Assembly: GCA_019745195.1 (NCBI GenBank)
Contig: JAIETL010000024.1
Location: 1-59,083, forward strand
Source of the DNA: Beijerinckiaceae bacterium
GTDB lineage: Bacteria > Pseudomonadota > Alphaproteobacteria > Rhizobiales > Beijerinckiaceae
Direction of reading: 5' to 3'
DNA: 59,083 bases
Below are positions 16,772-24,343 of this stretch, piece after piece; position 1 is the stretch's first letter; every line of letters starts with the position of its first letter. Under the pieces are notes generated by a model. The model had not been told where the DNA came from, did not search any database, and saw only the letters and a list, made by a program, of their open reading frames with translations. The translations under genes were made by a program, and so were the position numbers.

Positions 16772-19038
16772 GCCGCCGTGGCCCTCCTGAGCATGGGACG
16801 CGTCGGCCGCTCGGAGTCGGCCGCGTGCGCGGGGTATGAGTCGATCCGCTCCATCAGATCGGCGATCGCTGCGTCCCAGCGCTGCGTCTGCAGCCAGGCG
16901 TTGCGCTGGGAGGCCGCGCCGCGCATGTAGTCATGGCTGCGCGCGATCGACTGCCGTTCGAGATGGTAGAGCGCGACCGACGGGACATAGGCGATCTCGA
17001 AGCCGGCGCGTCTGACCTTCAGGCAGAGGTCGCTGTCCTCATAGTCGCCGATCACATAGGCGTCGTCGAAGCCGCCGAGTTCGGCAAACAGCGCGCGCGG
17101 CATCACCATGCAGGCCCCGGTCACGCCTGGCACGCGGCGCTCACGATTGGCCGGCCCGTAATTGCCCGGCATGCCCTTGAAGTAGTGGTGGTTGAACCAG
17201 CAGCCCTTGTCGTCGCGCTGGAAATAGAGGCCGGCATGCTGCAGCGAGCCGTCATGGTAGAGCAGTTTTGGACCGACCATGCCGATCTTGGCCCGCCGGT
17301 CGAGCTTGCGGGCAAGATCTGTCAGCCAACCATCGCCGGTCGGGATCACGTCGGAATTGACCAGCGCCAGCGTCTCGGCCTTCGCCTGGCGCGCGCCGGC
17401 ATTGCAGGCTGACGAGAAGCCGCCATTGCGGCTCATCGTCACGAGCGTCATCGGCAGCCCATAGGCGCGGAAAAGACCGCCGAGCTGATGCGCGACCTCG
17501 CTTTCATGCTCGGGACAGTCGAGCACATAGATCAGCTCTGCGGCCTCGACGAAGGACGGATCGCCGGCGAAGGCCGCGACCTGCACGCGCAGGAACTCAT
17601 AGGCCCTGTAGAGCGGGATCACGACCGAGACGGCGGGCCGCATGGCCGGCTGGCCGAACTGTGTCAGGCGCGGCTCGGCGATGGCGTCCCGCAGATCGGC
17701 CTGGCAGGCGGCGAGCACCGGCGCGAGCGTGCGCGCGATCATCGCTTGAGTCAGATGCTGCGGCGGGATCGCCGCCAAAGCGCGGGCCCGGATGGCGGTC
17801 GCGTCCGCCGGTTGCACAGCCGGCCGCAGGAACAGCGAGGTGCCCGATTTCAGGCGCAGTTCGCAGCGCGGCTGCAGCACCGGCGCGCCACCGGCATAGC
17901 CCGGGATCAGCCCGGCGAAACCCATCGCCGGCCGGCGCTCGCCCTCGGCCGAGGCCGGCAGCAGCGCGGGAAAGCGGTCGAGCCGGTCGAGGATCGCCAG
18001 CGGTTCGCCCGAGCCGCGATGCAGCAGGATCTGGTCGAGCAGCCCGTCGGGATCGCGATACCAGCCGCCGAGCAGGAGGCCGGCCGCGTTGCAAAGCGCG
18101 AGGTCGAGTTCCGCCGAGGGCAGGTCGTCCTGCCGGCGCACGCTTTGTACGGCCAGCGGCAGGCGGCGCTGCATCTCGATGGCGAGCAGCCGGCCTTGTC
18201 CGGACAGGCCGGAAAGCTGCTCGACGAGCCAGCTCCGCAAGCCGTCGCGGCTGCTGCCCTTGCCGGCCCACCAGCGGCCCAGCGTCGGCGTGGCTGCCCG
18301 CGCCGGCAGCGCTCGCAGCGCGATGCCGCTCGCGCCTTGCAGGACGAGCAGCGCATTGGACCGCGTCGGCGCCTCGTCGAGCACGAGATGCAGCGCCTGC
18401 TTGCCGTTGCGATCGACGCGGCCGAGCCGGGGCTGGCCGCGCAGGGCCGTCAGCCCGGCAGCGTCGAGCCGCCAGGCCGCCGCGATCGGGCCGAAGCGCG
18501 GCGGAACCCAGCTCTCGATCAAAATCTTGCCCTCGATCAGCGTCGCGACCGGTGCGGCGGGAGCGGGCGTGGACGAGAGCGCCAGCAGGAACTGCCGCAG
18601 GAATGCGAGATAACTCGCAGATTCGAGCATGTTGAACAGGGCCGGCCACGGTCCGACCAGCGCCTTGGCCAGCGCCAGCCGCGAGGCCGGCGTCAGCTCC
18701 CGGGCGATTTCGACCGCGTCGACGAAGTCGTGACTGAAGGCAGGCTCGATCCGGGCGCTCGTTCTCGACACTGGGTCGAGACCCGTCAGCGTGGCGGTCA
18801 GTCCGTCCTGCCCGCTGTCGCGAAAGGCCACCGCGATGCGCATCCGGCCATCGGCGAGCCGGAGCGTGACCGAGGCGCAGGCCATGCGCCGTCCATCGGC
18901 AGAGAGCGCCACCACCGGCTTGCCCGCGAGCGGGGCCGGAAACGTCCAGCACAACAGGAAGACCGGGCCGCCGAGCCGCGACAGCGTGCGTTGCTGGCTG
19001 GCGTCGTCGACGGTCTGGATCGGTGCGAGCGTGAGCAT
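16768..19038 (-). CDS. large GT2 family glycosyltransferase
   Basis: The 756-aa protein has an N-terminal half of beta-rich modules (S-W at about residue 176 and L-L-L-G-G-W-Y-R-D-P-D-G at about 321-332) and a C-terminal GT2 domain from about 468: V-S-V-V-I-P-L-Y-R-A-Y, N-G-G-F-S-S-A-C-N-A-G, N-S-D-V (metal site, about 561), G-A-C-M-V-M-P-R and E-D-S-D-L-C-L-K. The domain is of the rhamnosyltransferase-like kind. Start ATG 19038 is preferred over an upstream frame to 19107. It is first in the eleven-gene run and follows two hairpins after the RTX gene. Confidence 0.88.
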   Translation of the reverse strand: MLTLAPIQTVDDASQQRTLSRLGGPVFLLCWTFPAPLAGKPVVALSADGRRMACASVTLRLADGRMRIAVAFRDSGQDGLTATLTGLDPVSRTSARIEPAFSHDFVDAVEIARELTPASRLALAKALVGPWPALFNMLESASYLAFLRQFLLALSSTPAPAAPVATLIEGKILIESWVPPRFGPIAAAWRLDAAGLTALRGQPRLGRVDRNGKQALHLVLDEAPTRSNALLVLQGASGIALRALPARAATPTLGRWWAGKGSSRDGLRSWLVEQLSGLSGQGRLLAIEMQRRLPLAVQSVRRQDDLPSAELDLALCNAAGLLLGGWYRDPDGLLDQILLHRGSGEPLAILDRLDRFPALLPASAEGERRPAMGFAGLIPGYAGGAPVLQPRCELRLKSGTSLFLRPAVQPADATAIRARALAAIPPQHLTQAMIARTLAPVLAACQADLRDAIAEPRLTQFGQPAMRPAVSVVIPLYRAYEFLRVQVAAFAGDPSFVEAAELIYVLDCPEHESEVAHQLGGLFRAYGLPMTLVTMSRNGGFSSACNAGARQAKAETLALVNSDVIPTGDGWLTDLARKLDRRAKIGMVGPKLLYHDGSLQHAGLYFQRDDKGCWFNHHYFKGMPGNYGPANRERRVPGVTGACMVMPRALFAELGGFDDAYVIGDYEDSDLCLKVRRAGFEIAYVPSVALYHLERQSIARSHDYMRGAASQRNAWLQTQRWDAAIADLMERIDSYPAHAADSERPTRPMLRRATAA

Positions 19039-19069
19039 GGGGCGTCCGGCGCATCGGGTCGGGAGGGGG

Positions 19070-19142
19070 CGACGCCGGCCGGGGAGGGGCCGGCGTCGCG
19101 GGGGCATGGAGCAGGGCGGCGGGCGCGCCGTCGGGCTCCATG
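19070..19142 (-). promoter_or_regulatory. two strong hairpins between the RTX gene and the glycosyltransferase run
   Basis: In transcript order, CATGGAGC (19142-19135) pairs with GCTCCATG (19112-19105), then CGACGCCGGCC (19098-19088) pairs with GGCCGGCGTCG (19080-19070) around a 7-nt loop. Neither is followed by a T-run. They occupy most of the 122-bp gap and may act as a partial terminator or a 3' stabiliser, so that the secreted protein is made in larger amount than the downstream enzymes. Confidence 0.6.
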
Positions 19143-19160
19143 CTCCTGTCGTCAGAGGTC

Positions 19161-19955
19161 TCAGGCGACCGAGAAGTAGCTGTTGGGGTCGGCCTGAATG
19201 TCCTCGGCGGTGACGCCGACCAGCGTCAGCGTGTCGCCATTGCCGAGATCGACCACGGCATTGCCGCCGACCGTCGTGGCGCGCGCCGCGACATCCTCGG
19301 CCGAGGCCACGCCCGTGCCGTTGATGTCGGATGCGATCTGCATCAGATCGGAGCCGGCCTCGAAATCGAGCACGACGTCGTTGCCGCCGCCGCCCTCGAA
19401 GAAGAAGACGTCGCTGCCGCTTCCGCCCGACAGGATGTCGTCGCCGGCCCCGCCGAAGAGCAGGTCGTCGCCGGCCCCGCCCTGCAGGATGTCGCCGCCA
19501 TTGCCGCCCTGGAGCACGTCGTCGCCATCGCCGCCCTGGAGCAGGTCCGCGCCAGCGCCACCCTGGAGGATGTCGTTGCCCGTGCCGCCCTGGAGGATGT
19601 CGGCGCCGGCGCCGCCCTGGAGCACGTCGTCGGCAGCGTTGCCGCGCAGGATGTCGTTGCCGGCGCCGCCGCTGAGCACGTCGAAGCCCTCGCCGCCGAA
19701 GAGCGCATCATTGCCGGCGTCGCCGGAAATGAGATCGTCGCCGAGGCCGCCGAAGAGCGCGTCGTCGCCTTCCCCGCCGGAGACGAAATCATTGCCGCCA
19801 TCGCCGTAGATCAGGTCGTCGCCCTCTTCGCCGAAGAGCGAATCGACCTGGTCGCCGCCCCTGACGATGTCGTCTCCGGCTCCGGCGAGAATCACGTCGC
19901 TGAACCGGCTTCCAATCAGAAAATCGTCGAATGCACTTCCTTCGATCGTGGCCAT
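19161..19955 (-). CDS. RTX calcium-binding protein, probable type I secretion substrate (WgeA/ExpE1-like)
   Basis: The 264-aa protein is made mostly of G-G-x-G-x-D-x-L-x nonapeptides from about residue 20 to 185. These fold as a calcium-loaded beta-roll after export. There is no N-terminal signal peptide, and the C-terminal 70 residues (ending Y-F-S-V-A) should hold the type I secretion signal. The start has an ideal GGAGG six bases upstream. The cognate exporter is encoded just upstream on the same strand. The S. meliloti counterpart ExpE1/WgeA is secreted and needed for galactoglucan production, though I recall it as longer. The repeat DNA is itself a 27-bp tandem array. Confidence 0.88.
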   Translation of the reverse strand: MATIEGSAFDDFLIGSRFSDVILAGAGDDIVRGGDQVDSLFGEEGDDLIYGDGGNDFVSGGEGDDALFGGLGDDLISGDAGNDALFGGEGFDVLSGGAGNDILRGNAADDVLQGGAGADILQGGTGNDILQGGAGADLLQGGDGDDVLQGGNGGDILQGGAGDDLLFGGAGDDILSGGSGSDVFFFEGGGGNDVVLDFEAGSDLMQIASDINGTGVASAEDVAARATTVGGNAVVDLGNGDTLTLVGVTAEDIQADPNSYFSVA

Positions 19956-20039
19956 TCGTCACCTCCTCGGCGATCTCAAAGGCACCATCCGGGTGACGAC
20001 GCTTCGCGCCGTGCCGCGTCCCGAATCAGGCGCCGTTCC

Positions 20040-20064
20040 GATGAAGCCCGTCACGGGCTTCATC
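20040..20064. promoter_or_regulatory. perfect 11-bp stem-loop in the RTX gene 5' leader
   Basis: GATGAAGCCCG (20040-20050) and CGGGCTTCATC (20054-20064) are exact inverse complements around a 3-nt loop. It lies 85 bp before the RTX start on the minus strand, without a T-run. It could protect or control the RTX messenger, or end read-through from the transporter genes. Confidence 0.65.
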
Positions 20065-20093
20065 GCTCGACGAGAGAAAGACTAGCCAATATG

Positions 20094-20141
20094 TGCGTCG
20101 CAGCAAGAGTTTTATTGTGACTTTTCTGCGATGCAGCAAGA
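20094..20141. promoter_or_regulatory. imperfect 15-bp direct repeat, candidate regulator sites
   Basis: TGCGTCGCAGCAAGA (20094-20108) and TGCGATGCAGCAAGA (20127-20141) match at 13 of 15 positions. Their start-to-start distance of 33 bp is about three helical turns, which would place two bound proteins on the same face. The regulator is unknown, and the MarR-type gene of the locus is one candidate. Confidence 0.45.
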
Positions 20142-20210
20142 TTTAGACTTTGTATGCTCTGATTAAATCTCGGAAGCCAAGCAGTTATGTTTTGAAATTT
20201 GAAATAAAGA

Positions 20211-20237
20211 GACAAACGATATTGTATCGCATTTGTC
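20211..20237. promoter_or_regulatory. imperfect palindrome, candidate operator
   Basis: GACAAACGATA (20211-20221) faces TATCGCATTTGTC (20225-20237). The arms match throughout except for a 2-nt bulge. It lies in AT-rich DNA between the exporter and RTX genes, where a winged-helix dimer such as the MarR-type regulator at 23717-24343 could bind. Confidence 0.4.
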
Positions 20238-20284
20238 TTGAACTGTCCGGGATGACGCTCAGGGTACTGATGCGGTTGACAAAA

Positions 20285-21637
20285 TCAGTCTTCGCGGAAG
20301 GCGCGGTTGAAGCTCTCGGCGAAGGGGGCCAGCAGGTAGTCGATGGCGCGGCGCGAGCCGTTGACGATCAGCACCTCGGCGGCCATGCCGGCATGAAGCG
20401 TGATTTTATTTTCGGCCAGGCTCTCGGGGGTGATCTCGGCGCGGACCAGAAAATAGGGAATGCCGGTTTTTTCATCGACGAGCTGGTCGGCTGCCACATA
20501 ACTGACCTTTGCCAGAAGCGGCGGCAGGGTGCGGGCGTTGAACGCTGTCAGCCTGATCCGCGTCTCGGCTCCGACGCGCACCGAATCGATGTCGCGCGGA
20601 TCGACCTTGGCCTCGACGATCAGCGGCTCGTTCTCTGGCACGATGTCGAGAATGGCCTCGCCGGCGGCGATGACGCTGCCCGCCGTCCGCATCCTGATAT
20701 TGGCGACGATGCCCTCCTGCGGGGCGGCGACGACGAGTCGACGCAGCACGTCCTCGGCCTGCACGATGCGCTCGACCACCTCGGCGAGGCCAAGCTGCGC
20801 CTCCTGCAGTTCGCGCGCGATCTCGCTCTGGCGCTCGAGGCCGATCGAGAGGATCTCGAGATTGGCCCCGGCCACGGCCTGCTCGGCCTTGGCCTTGCGT
20901 GCGGCGATCTCGCCGCCGCGGCCTGTCAGTTCGCTCTGCTTGGTCTGGAGATCGACGAGCTGGGAGCGCTTGGCGTAGCGCTTCTCGTAGAGCTCGGCGA
21001 CCATGCGCACCTCCTCGTCGATCAGCGTGCGCTGGTTGCGCGTCGCGTCGATCTGCGCCTGCAGCGCCTCGGCCTCGGCCTGGTGCTGTTCGATGACGCG
21101 TTGCTGGATGCGGACCTTGCCGTCATGCACCTGCCCTCGGGCGCGGAACAGGGTCCGCTCGGCGATGACGACCTCGCGCGCGATCGGCGAGCGGGCATTG
21201 TCGATGTCCTCGGGGAAATCAATCGCGGTCGCTCCGGTCTGTTCGGCCGTGAGCCGCGCGAGCCTCGCCTCCAGGCCGACGCGCTTGCCCTGCAGATGCT
21301 GCAGTTCGGCGCGCTGGCGGGCGTCCTCCAGCCGCAGCAGCGGCTCGTCGCGGGCGACGCGCTCGCCCTCGGCCTTGAGCAGCGTCCTGAGGATGCCGCC
21401 CTCGAGATGGCTGATCGTCTTGCGCCGGCTGTCGACGATGACGGTGCCGGTCGCGACCGCCGCATTGTCGAGCCGCGCGGTCACGGCCCAGGCGCCGAAG
21501 CCGCCGAAGCCGATCGCGATGGCGCTGACGCCGGCGAGCACGAGGTTGCGCAGGCTCGGCTGGCGCTCCTCGTTTGCCTCGGTCTCGGCGGAGAAAGTCG
21601 CTGGCGAGGTCGTGCGGCGCAGAATGGGCAGCTTCAT
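20285..21637 (-). CDS. type I secretion membrane fusion protein (HlyD/PrtE family; WgdB/ExpD2-like)
   Basis: The 450-aa periplasmic adaptor has one N-terminal membrane segment (about residues 30-52), a lipoyl/barrel-sandwich half (V-D-S-R-R-K-T-I-S-H-L-E-G-G-I-L), a long helical hairpin rich in Glu, Arg and Gln (about 100-290), and the closing barrel (V-V-A-A-P-Q-E-G-I-V and the C-terminal G-M-A-A-E-V). It links the ABC transporter to an outer-membrane channel, which is not encoded in this window. Its start overlaps the end of the ABC transporter gene by 4 bp. Confidence 0.92.
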   Translation of the reverse strand: MKLPILRRTTSPATFSAETEANEERQPSLRNLVLAGVSAIAIGFGGFGAWAVTARLDNAAVATGTVIVDSRRKTISHLEGGILRTLLKAEGERVARDEPLLRLEDARQRAELQHLQGKRVGLEARLARLTAEQTGATAIDFPEDIDNARSPIAREVVIAERTLFRARGQVHDGKVRIQQRVIEQHQAEAEALQAQIDATRNQRTLIDEEVRMVAELYEKRYAKRSQLVDLQTKQSELTGRGGEIAARKAKAEQAVAGANLEILSIGLERQSEIARELQEAQLGLAEVVERIVQAEDVLRRLVVAAPQEGIVANIRMRTAGSVIAAGEAILDIVPENEPLIVEAKVDPRDIDSVRVGAETRIRLTAFNARTLPPLLAKVSYVAADQLVDEKTGIPYFLVRAEITPESLAENKITLHAGMAAEVLIVNGSRRAIDYLLAPFAESFNRAFRED

Positions 21638-23376
21638 GCCGTCACCTCGCGAAGCGCCGCCGGCTTGTTCGCCGGCTCGATCTCGACCAGCCCGGCGGGC
21701 GTGATCATGCCGGCGATGGCCGAGCGCGGCCCGAACTGGCTGATCCGGCCCTCGCGCAGCACCAGGATCTTGTCGACGACCTGCATCACCGAGGGCCGGT
21801 GCGCGATCAGCACGATGATCGCCCCGTCCTCGCGCGCGGCGTTGACGGCGCGGATCAGGCTCTGCTCGCCCTCCGCATCGAGATTGGCGTTGGGCTCGTC
21901 GAGCACGATCAGTCGCGGCGAGCCGTAAAGCGCGCGCGCCAGCCCGATGCGCTGGCGCTGGCCGCCCGAGAGCTTGAAGTCGCCGTCGTTGACGGGCGTG
22001 TCGTAGCCGAGCGGCAGACGGCCGATCAGCTCATGCACGCCGGCGAGCCGGGCGGCATGGAGCAGGGCCTGCGGATCGGGGGTGCCCATCCGGGCGATGT
22101 TCTCGGCGATGGTGCCGTTCAGCAGCGAGACCGATTGCGGCAGGTAGCCGACCATGGCCCCAAACGAACCGCGCTCCCAGAGATAGGCGTTGTGGCCGTC
22201 GAGATAGACGCCACCGGCATTGGGCCGCAGCACGCCGACGAGCAGCCGCGCGAGTGTCGATTTGCCGGCCCCGGACGGCCCCACGACGCCGAGCGCCTCG
22301 CCCGGCTCGAGCGAAAACGAAATGCCCTTGATCACGGTCTGCTCGACGCCATGGGGCGCGTAGATCAGCCGGTCGATCGCCAGCGTGCCTTGCGTCGGCG
22401 GCGTCGGCAGGGTTTCGCGCTGCGAGGCGCGCGCGCTCAGGAGTTCGCGGACCCGCTTCCAGGCGCCGGCCGCCAGCACCCATTGCCGCCAGTCGGCGAT
22501 CATCGAATCAAACGGCGCTAGCAGCCGGCCGAGCAGGATGCTGGCCGCCATCAGCGTGCCGACGGAGACCTCGTTGCGGATGATCAGGACCGCGCCGGTG
22601 GCGTAGATCGCGAGCTGCATCACCATGCGCGAGGTCCGCGTCAGCGCCGCGATCAGCTTGCCGCGCCGCGTGCCCAGGTCGAGATGCTCGATCATCGCCA
22701 TCTGCTGCGCGCGCCAGCGTCTGGCCAGCGCCGGCAGCATGCCCATCGCCTCGATCGTTTCGGCATGGCGCAGGCTCGCCCCGACATCGTTGATCGCCGC
22801 GACGCCCTCCTCATTGGCCTGTTTCAGCACGCGCCGCGTCAGCACGTCCGACAGCACGCCGAGAACCAGCAGGATCAACAGCGAGACCACGCCGACGAGC
22901 CCATAGATCGGATGGAAGGCGAACAGAACCGCGAGAAAGATCGGCGACCAGGCCGCCTCCAGCGGCGTCGCGATCGCGGAACTGGCGATGAAGTAGCGGA
23001 TGTCGTTGAGGTCGCGGATCGCCTGCGTCGCCTGGGCCGAGCCCTGCTCCAGCGCCGCCGTCACCGCCGCCTGCAGGGCGGGCAGGTTGAGCCGGCGGGC
23101 GAAGATGCTCGCCATGGTCTGAAAGGTCAGCGAGCGGATGAACTCGATCACCCCATAGAGCGCGAGTCCTCCGACCGCGATCACCAGCAGCATGGTCAGC
23201 GTGTCGTAGCTGCGGCTGACGATGACGCGGTCCTGCACCTGCAGCATGAACAGCGGCACGGTCAGCAGTAGAACATTGACGCATAGGCTCAGCAGGGCGG
23301 CATAGCCGAGCCCACTCGCAAAGGCGCGCTGCATCGAGCGGATCAGCCCGTCGGAGGCCGCATCGATAGGCTTCAT
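21634..23376 (-). CDS. type I secretion ABC transporter (PrtD family; WgdA/ExpD1-like)
   Basis: The 580-aa protein fuses an N-terminal membrane domain of about six helices (residues 20-300) to an ATPase domain with Walker A G-P-S-G-A-G-K-S-T, Q-loop L-P-Q-S-V, signature L-S-G-G-Q-R-Q-R and Walker B L-I-V-L-D-E-P followed by a His switch (I-A-H-R-P). No C39 peptidase-like N-terminal domain is present, as usual for PrtD types. It would export the RTX protein at 19161-19955. A GAGG site precedes the ATG. Confidence 0.93.
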   Translation of the reverse strand: MKPIDAASDGLIRSMQRAFASGLGYAALLSLCVNVLLLTVPLFMLQVQDRVIVSRSYDTLTMLLVIAVGGLALYGVIEFIRSLTFQTMASIFARRLNLPALQAAVTAALEQGSAQATQAIRDLNDIRYFIASSAIATPLEAAWSPIFLAVLFAFHPIYGLVGVVSLLILLVLGVLSDVLTRRVLKQANEEGVAAINDVGASLRHAETIEAMGMLPALARRWRAQQMAMIEHLDLGTRRGKLIAALTRTSRMVMQLAIYATGAVLIIRNEVSVGTLMAASILLGRLLAPFDSMIADWRQWVLAAGAWKRVRELLSARASQRETLPTPPTQGTLAIDRLIYAPHGVEQTVIKGISFSLEPGEALGVVGPSGAGKSTLARLLVGVLRPNAGGVYLDGHNAYLWERGSFGAMVGYLPQSVSLLNGTIAENIARMGTPDPQALLHAARLAGVHELIGRLPLGYDTPVNDGDFKLSGGQRQRIGLARALYGSPRLIVLDEPNANLDAEGEQSLIRAVNAAREDGAIIVLIAHRPSVMQVVDKILVLREGRISQFGPRSAIAGMITPAGLVEIEPANKPAALREVTA

Positions 23377-23716
23377 TCGCGGCCTCGACAGTCTGATGGA
23401 TGAAACGGCAAAATCGGGCCTCTTTGGGCGAAAGCAGGCAATGCGAAACCGGACGCTATGGACAGCGGCCTGAAAATGATCGACGCAATATGGTGATCGT
23501 ATGACAGTCTATCTTGTCAATAGTTCATATGAATACAATCAATTGAGTCCAAAATATGTAACATTTCGAATTTTGAACCAAATTATACTTAAAATCCATC
23601 TGGAGAAAATTCCAATTGTCACGATATGGGGTGGCATGTGCTTTGCGTCTAGGTTATTCGGAGGCGGGGCGTATCGGGGGTGGGCTGCGCGAACTGAAAA
23701 CCAGGCGGAGCAAGGC
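23377..23716. promoter_or_regulatory. AT-rich divergent control region of the exporter and MarR-type genes
   Basis: This 340-bp gap is strongly AT-rich between about 23480 and 23640. It contains palindromes TTCATATGAA (23524-23533) and TCAATTGA (23539-23546). A TTGACA hexamer on the minus strand (23520-23515) could be the -35 of the exporter operon, though no good -10 follows. An open frame reading from 23501 into the regulator is not used as its start. The region probably contains both promoters and the regulator's own sites. Confidence 0.55.
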
Positions 23717-24343
23717 ATGCATTCGAAACCGCAGGAGACCGTCCGGTTCATGGGGCGGGCGGTGAACGGCGACCATCCCGATGCCGGACGGCGGGGGGAG
23801 ACGGAACGGGAGCGGGAATCGGCGCGTGGCGGCGTCGCCCAACTCGAGCTTGCGCGGCTGGTCGAGCGGGTCAGCCGACGCTTCCTCGACTATCTAAGGC
23901 TCGAACTCACCAAGCTCGGCGTCGATGACATCTCGCCTTCGCAGGTCATGGTGCTGCTGACGATCGGGGCCGGCGAGATCGCGGTGCGCGACCTGCTCGA
24001 CCGCGGGCATTATGTCGGCTCGAACGCCTCCTACAATCTCAAGCAACTGGTCGAGAGCGGCTATCTCGACCGCGGCGCCTCGCCGCGCGATCGCCGGCTC
24101 GCCCGCATCTCGCTGTCGCCCAAGGGGCAACTCCTGTGCGAGAGGCTCAAGCTTCTCGACGAGGGCAGCCCTTTCGGCGGCAGCCAAGAGGCGGGCTTCG
24201 AGGTCGATCTGCAGACCACCTACGACACGCTGCGTCGGCTGGAGCAGTGGTGGAACGATTCGCTGCGCTATGGAGGAGTCCTGCTCGCCTCATGCACGTC
24301 CTATTCGTTCATCGTTCAGGATCTGGTCAATTCGCTCACCTGA
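23717..24343 (+). CDS. MarR-type winged-helix regulator (WggR/ExpG-like)
   Basis: The 208-aa protein has a winged-helix domain at about residues 45-140: I-S-P-S-Q-V-M-V-L-L-T-I-G, V-R-D-L-L-D-R-G-H-Y-V-G-S-N-A-S-Y-N-L-K-Q-L, and the wing G-Y-L-D-R-G-A-S-P-R-D-R-R-L-A-R. Start ATG 23717 has GGAG 7 bp upstream, and the longer frame from 23501 runs through AT-rich control DNA. It stands divergent to the exporter genes, as WggR does beside wgd genes in S. meliloti, where it activates galactoglucan synthesis. Its last 52 bp overlap the next gene out of frame, so the final 17 residues may be non-conserved. Confidence 0.82.
   Translation: MHSKPQETVRFMGRAVNGDHPDAGRRGETERERESARGGVAQLELARLVERVSRRFLDYLRLELTKLGVDDISPSQVMVLLTIGAGEIAVRDLLDRGHYVGSNASYNLKQLVESGYLDRGASPRDRRLARISLSPKGQLLCERLKLLDEGSPFGGSQEAGFEVDLQTTYDTLRRLEQWWNDSLRYGGVLLASCTSYSFIVQDLVNSLT

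Larger units (their letters stand above)
19956..20284. other. AT-rich upstream region of the RTX gene
   Basis: The 329-bp gap between the HlyD-type gene and the RTX gene is AT-rich in its central part, unlike its surroundings. It holds a perfect stem-loop (20040-20064), a 15-bp imperfect direct repeat (20094-20141) and an imperfect palindrome (20211-20237), listed separately. A loose promoter TTGCTG, 17 bp, AATAAA can be read on the minus strand across the second direct repeat. No gene is visible. Confidence 0.6.

Noticed and set aside
19470..19900. Regularly spaced repeats that might suggest a CRISPR array
   Set aside because: The period is 27 bp without unique spacers and translates into RTX nonapeptides.
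23501..23716. N-terminal extension of the MarR-type regulator from 23501
   Set aside because: The DNA is AT-rich control sequence, the added residues have no family match, and the ATG at 23717 has a good ribosome site.
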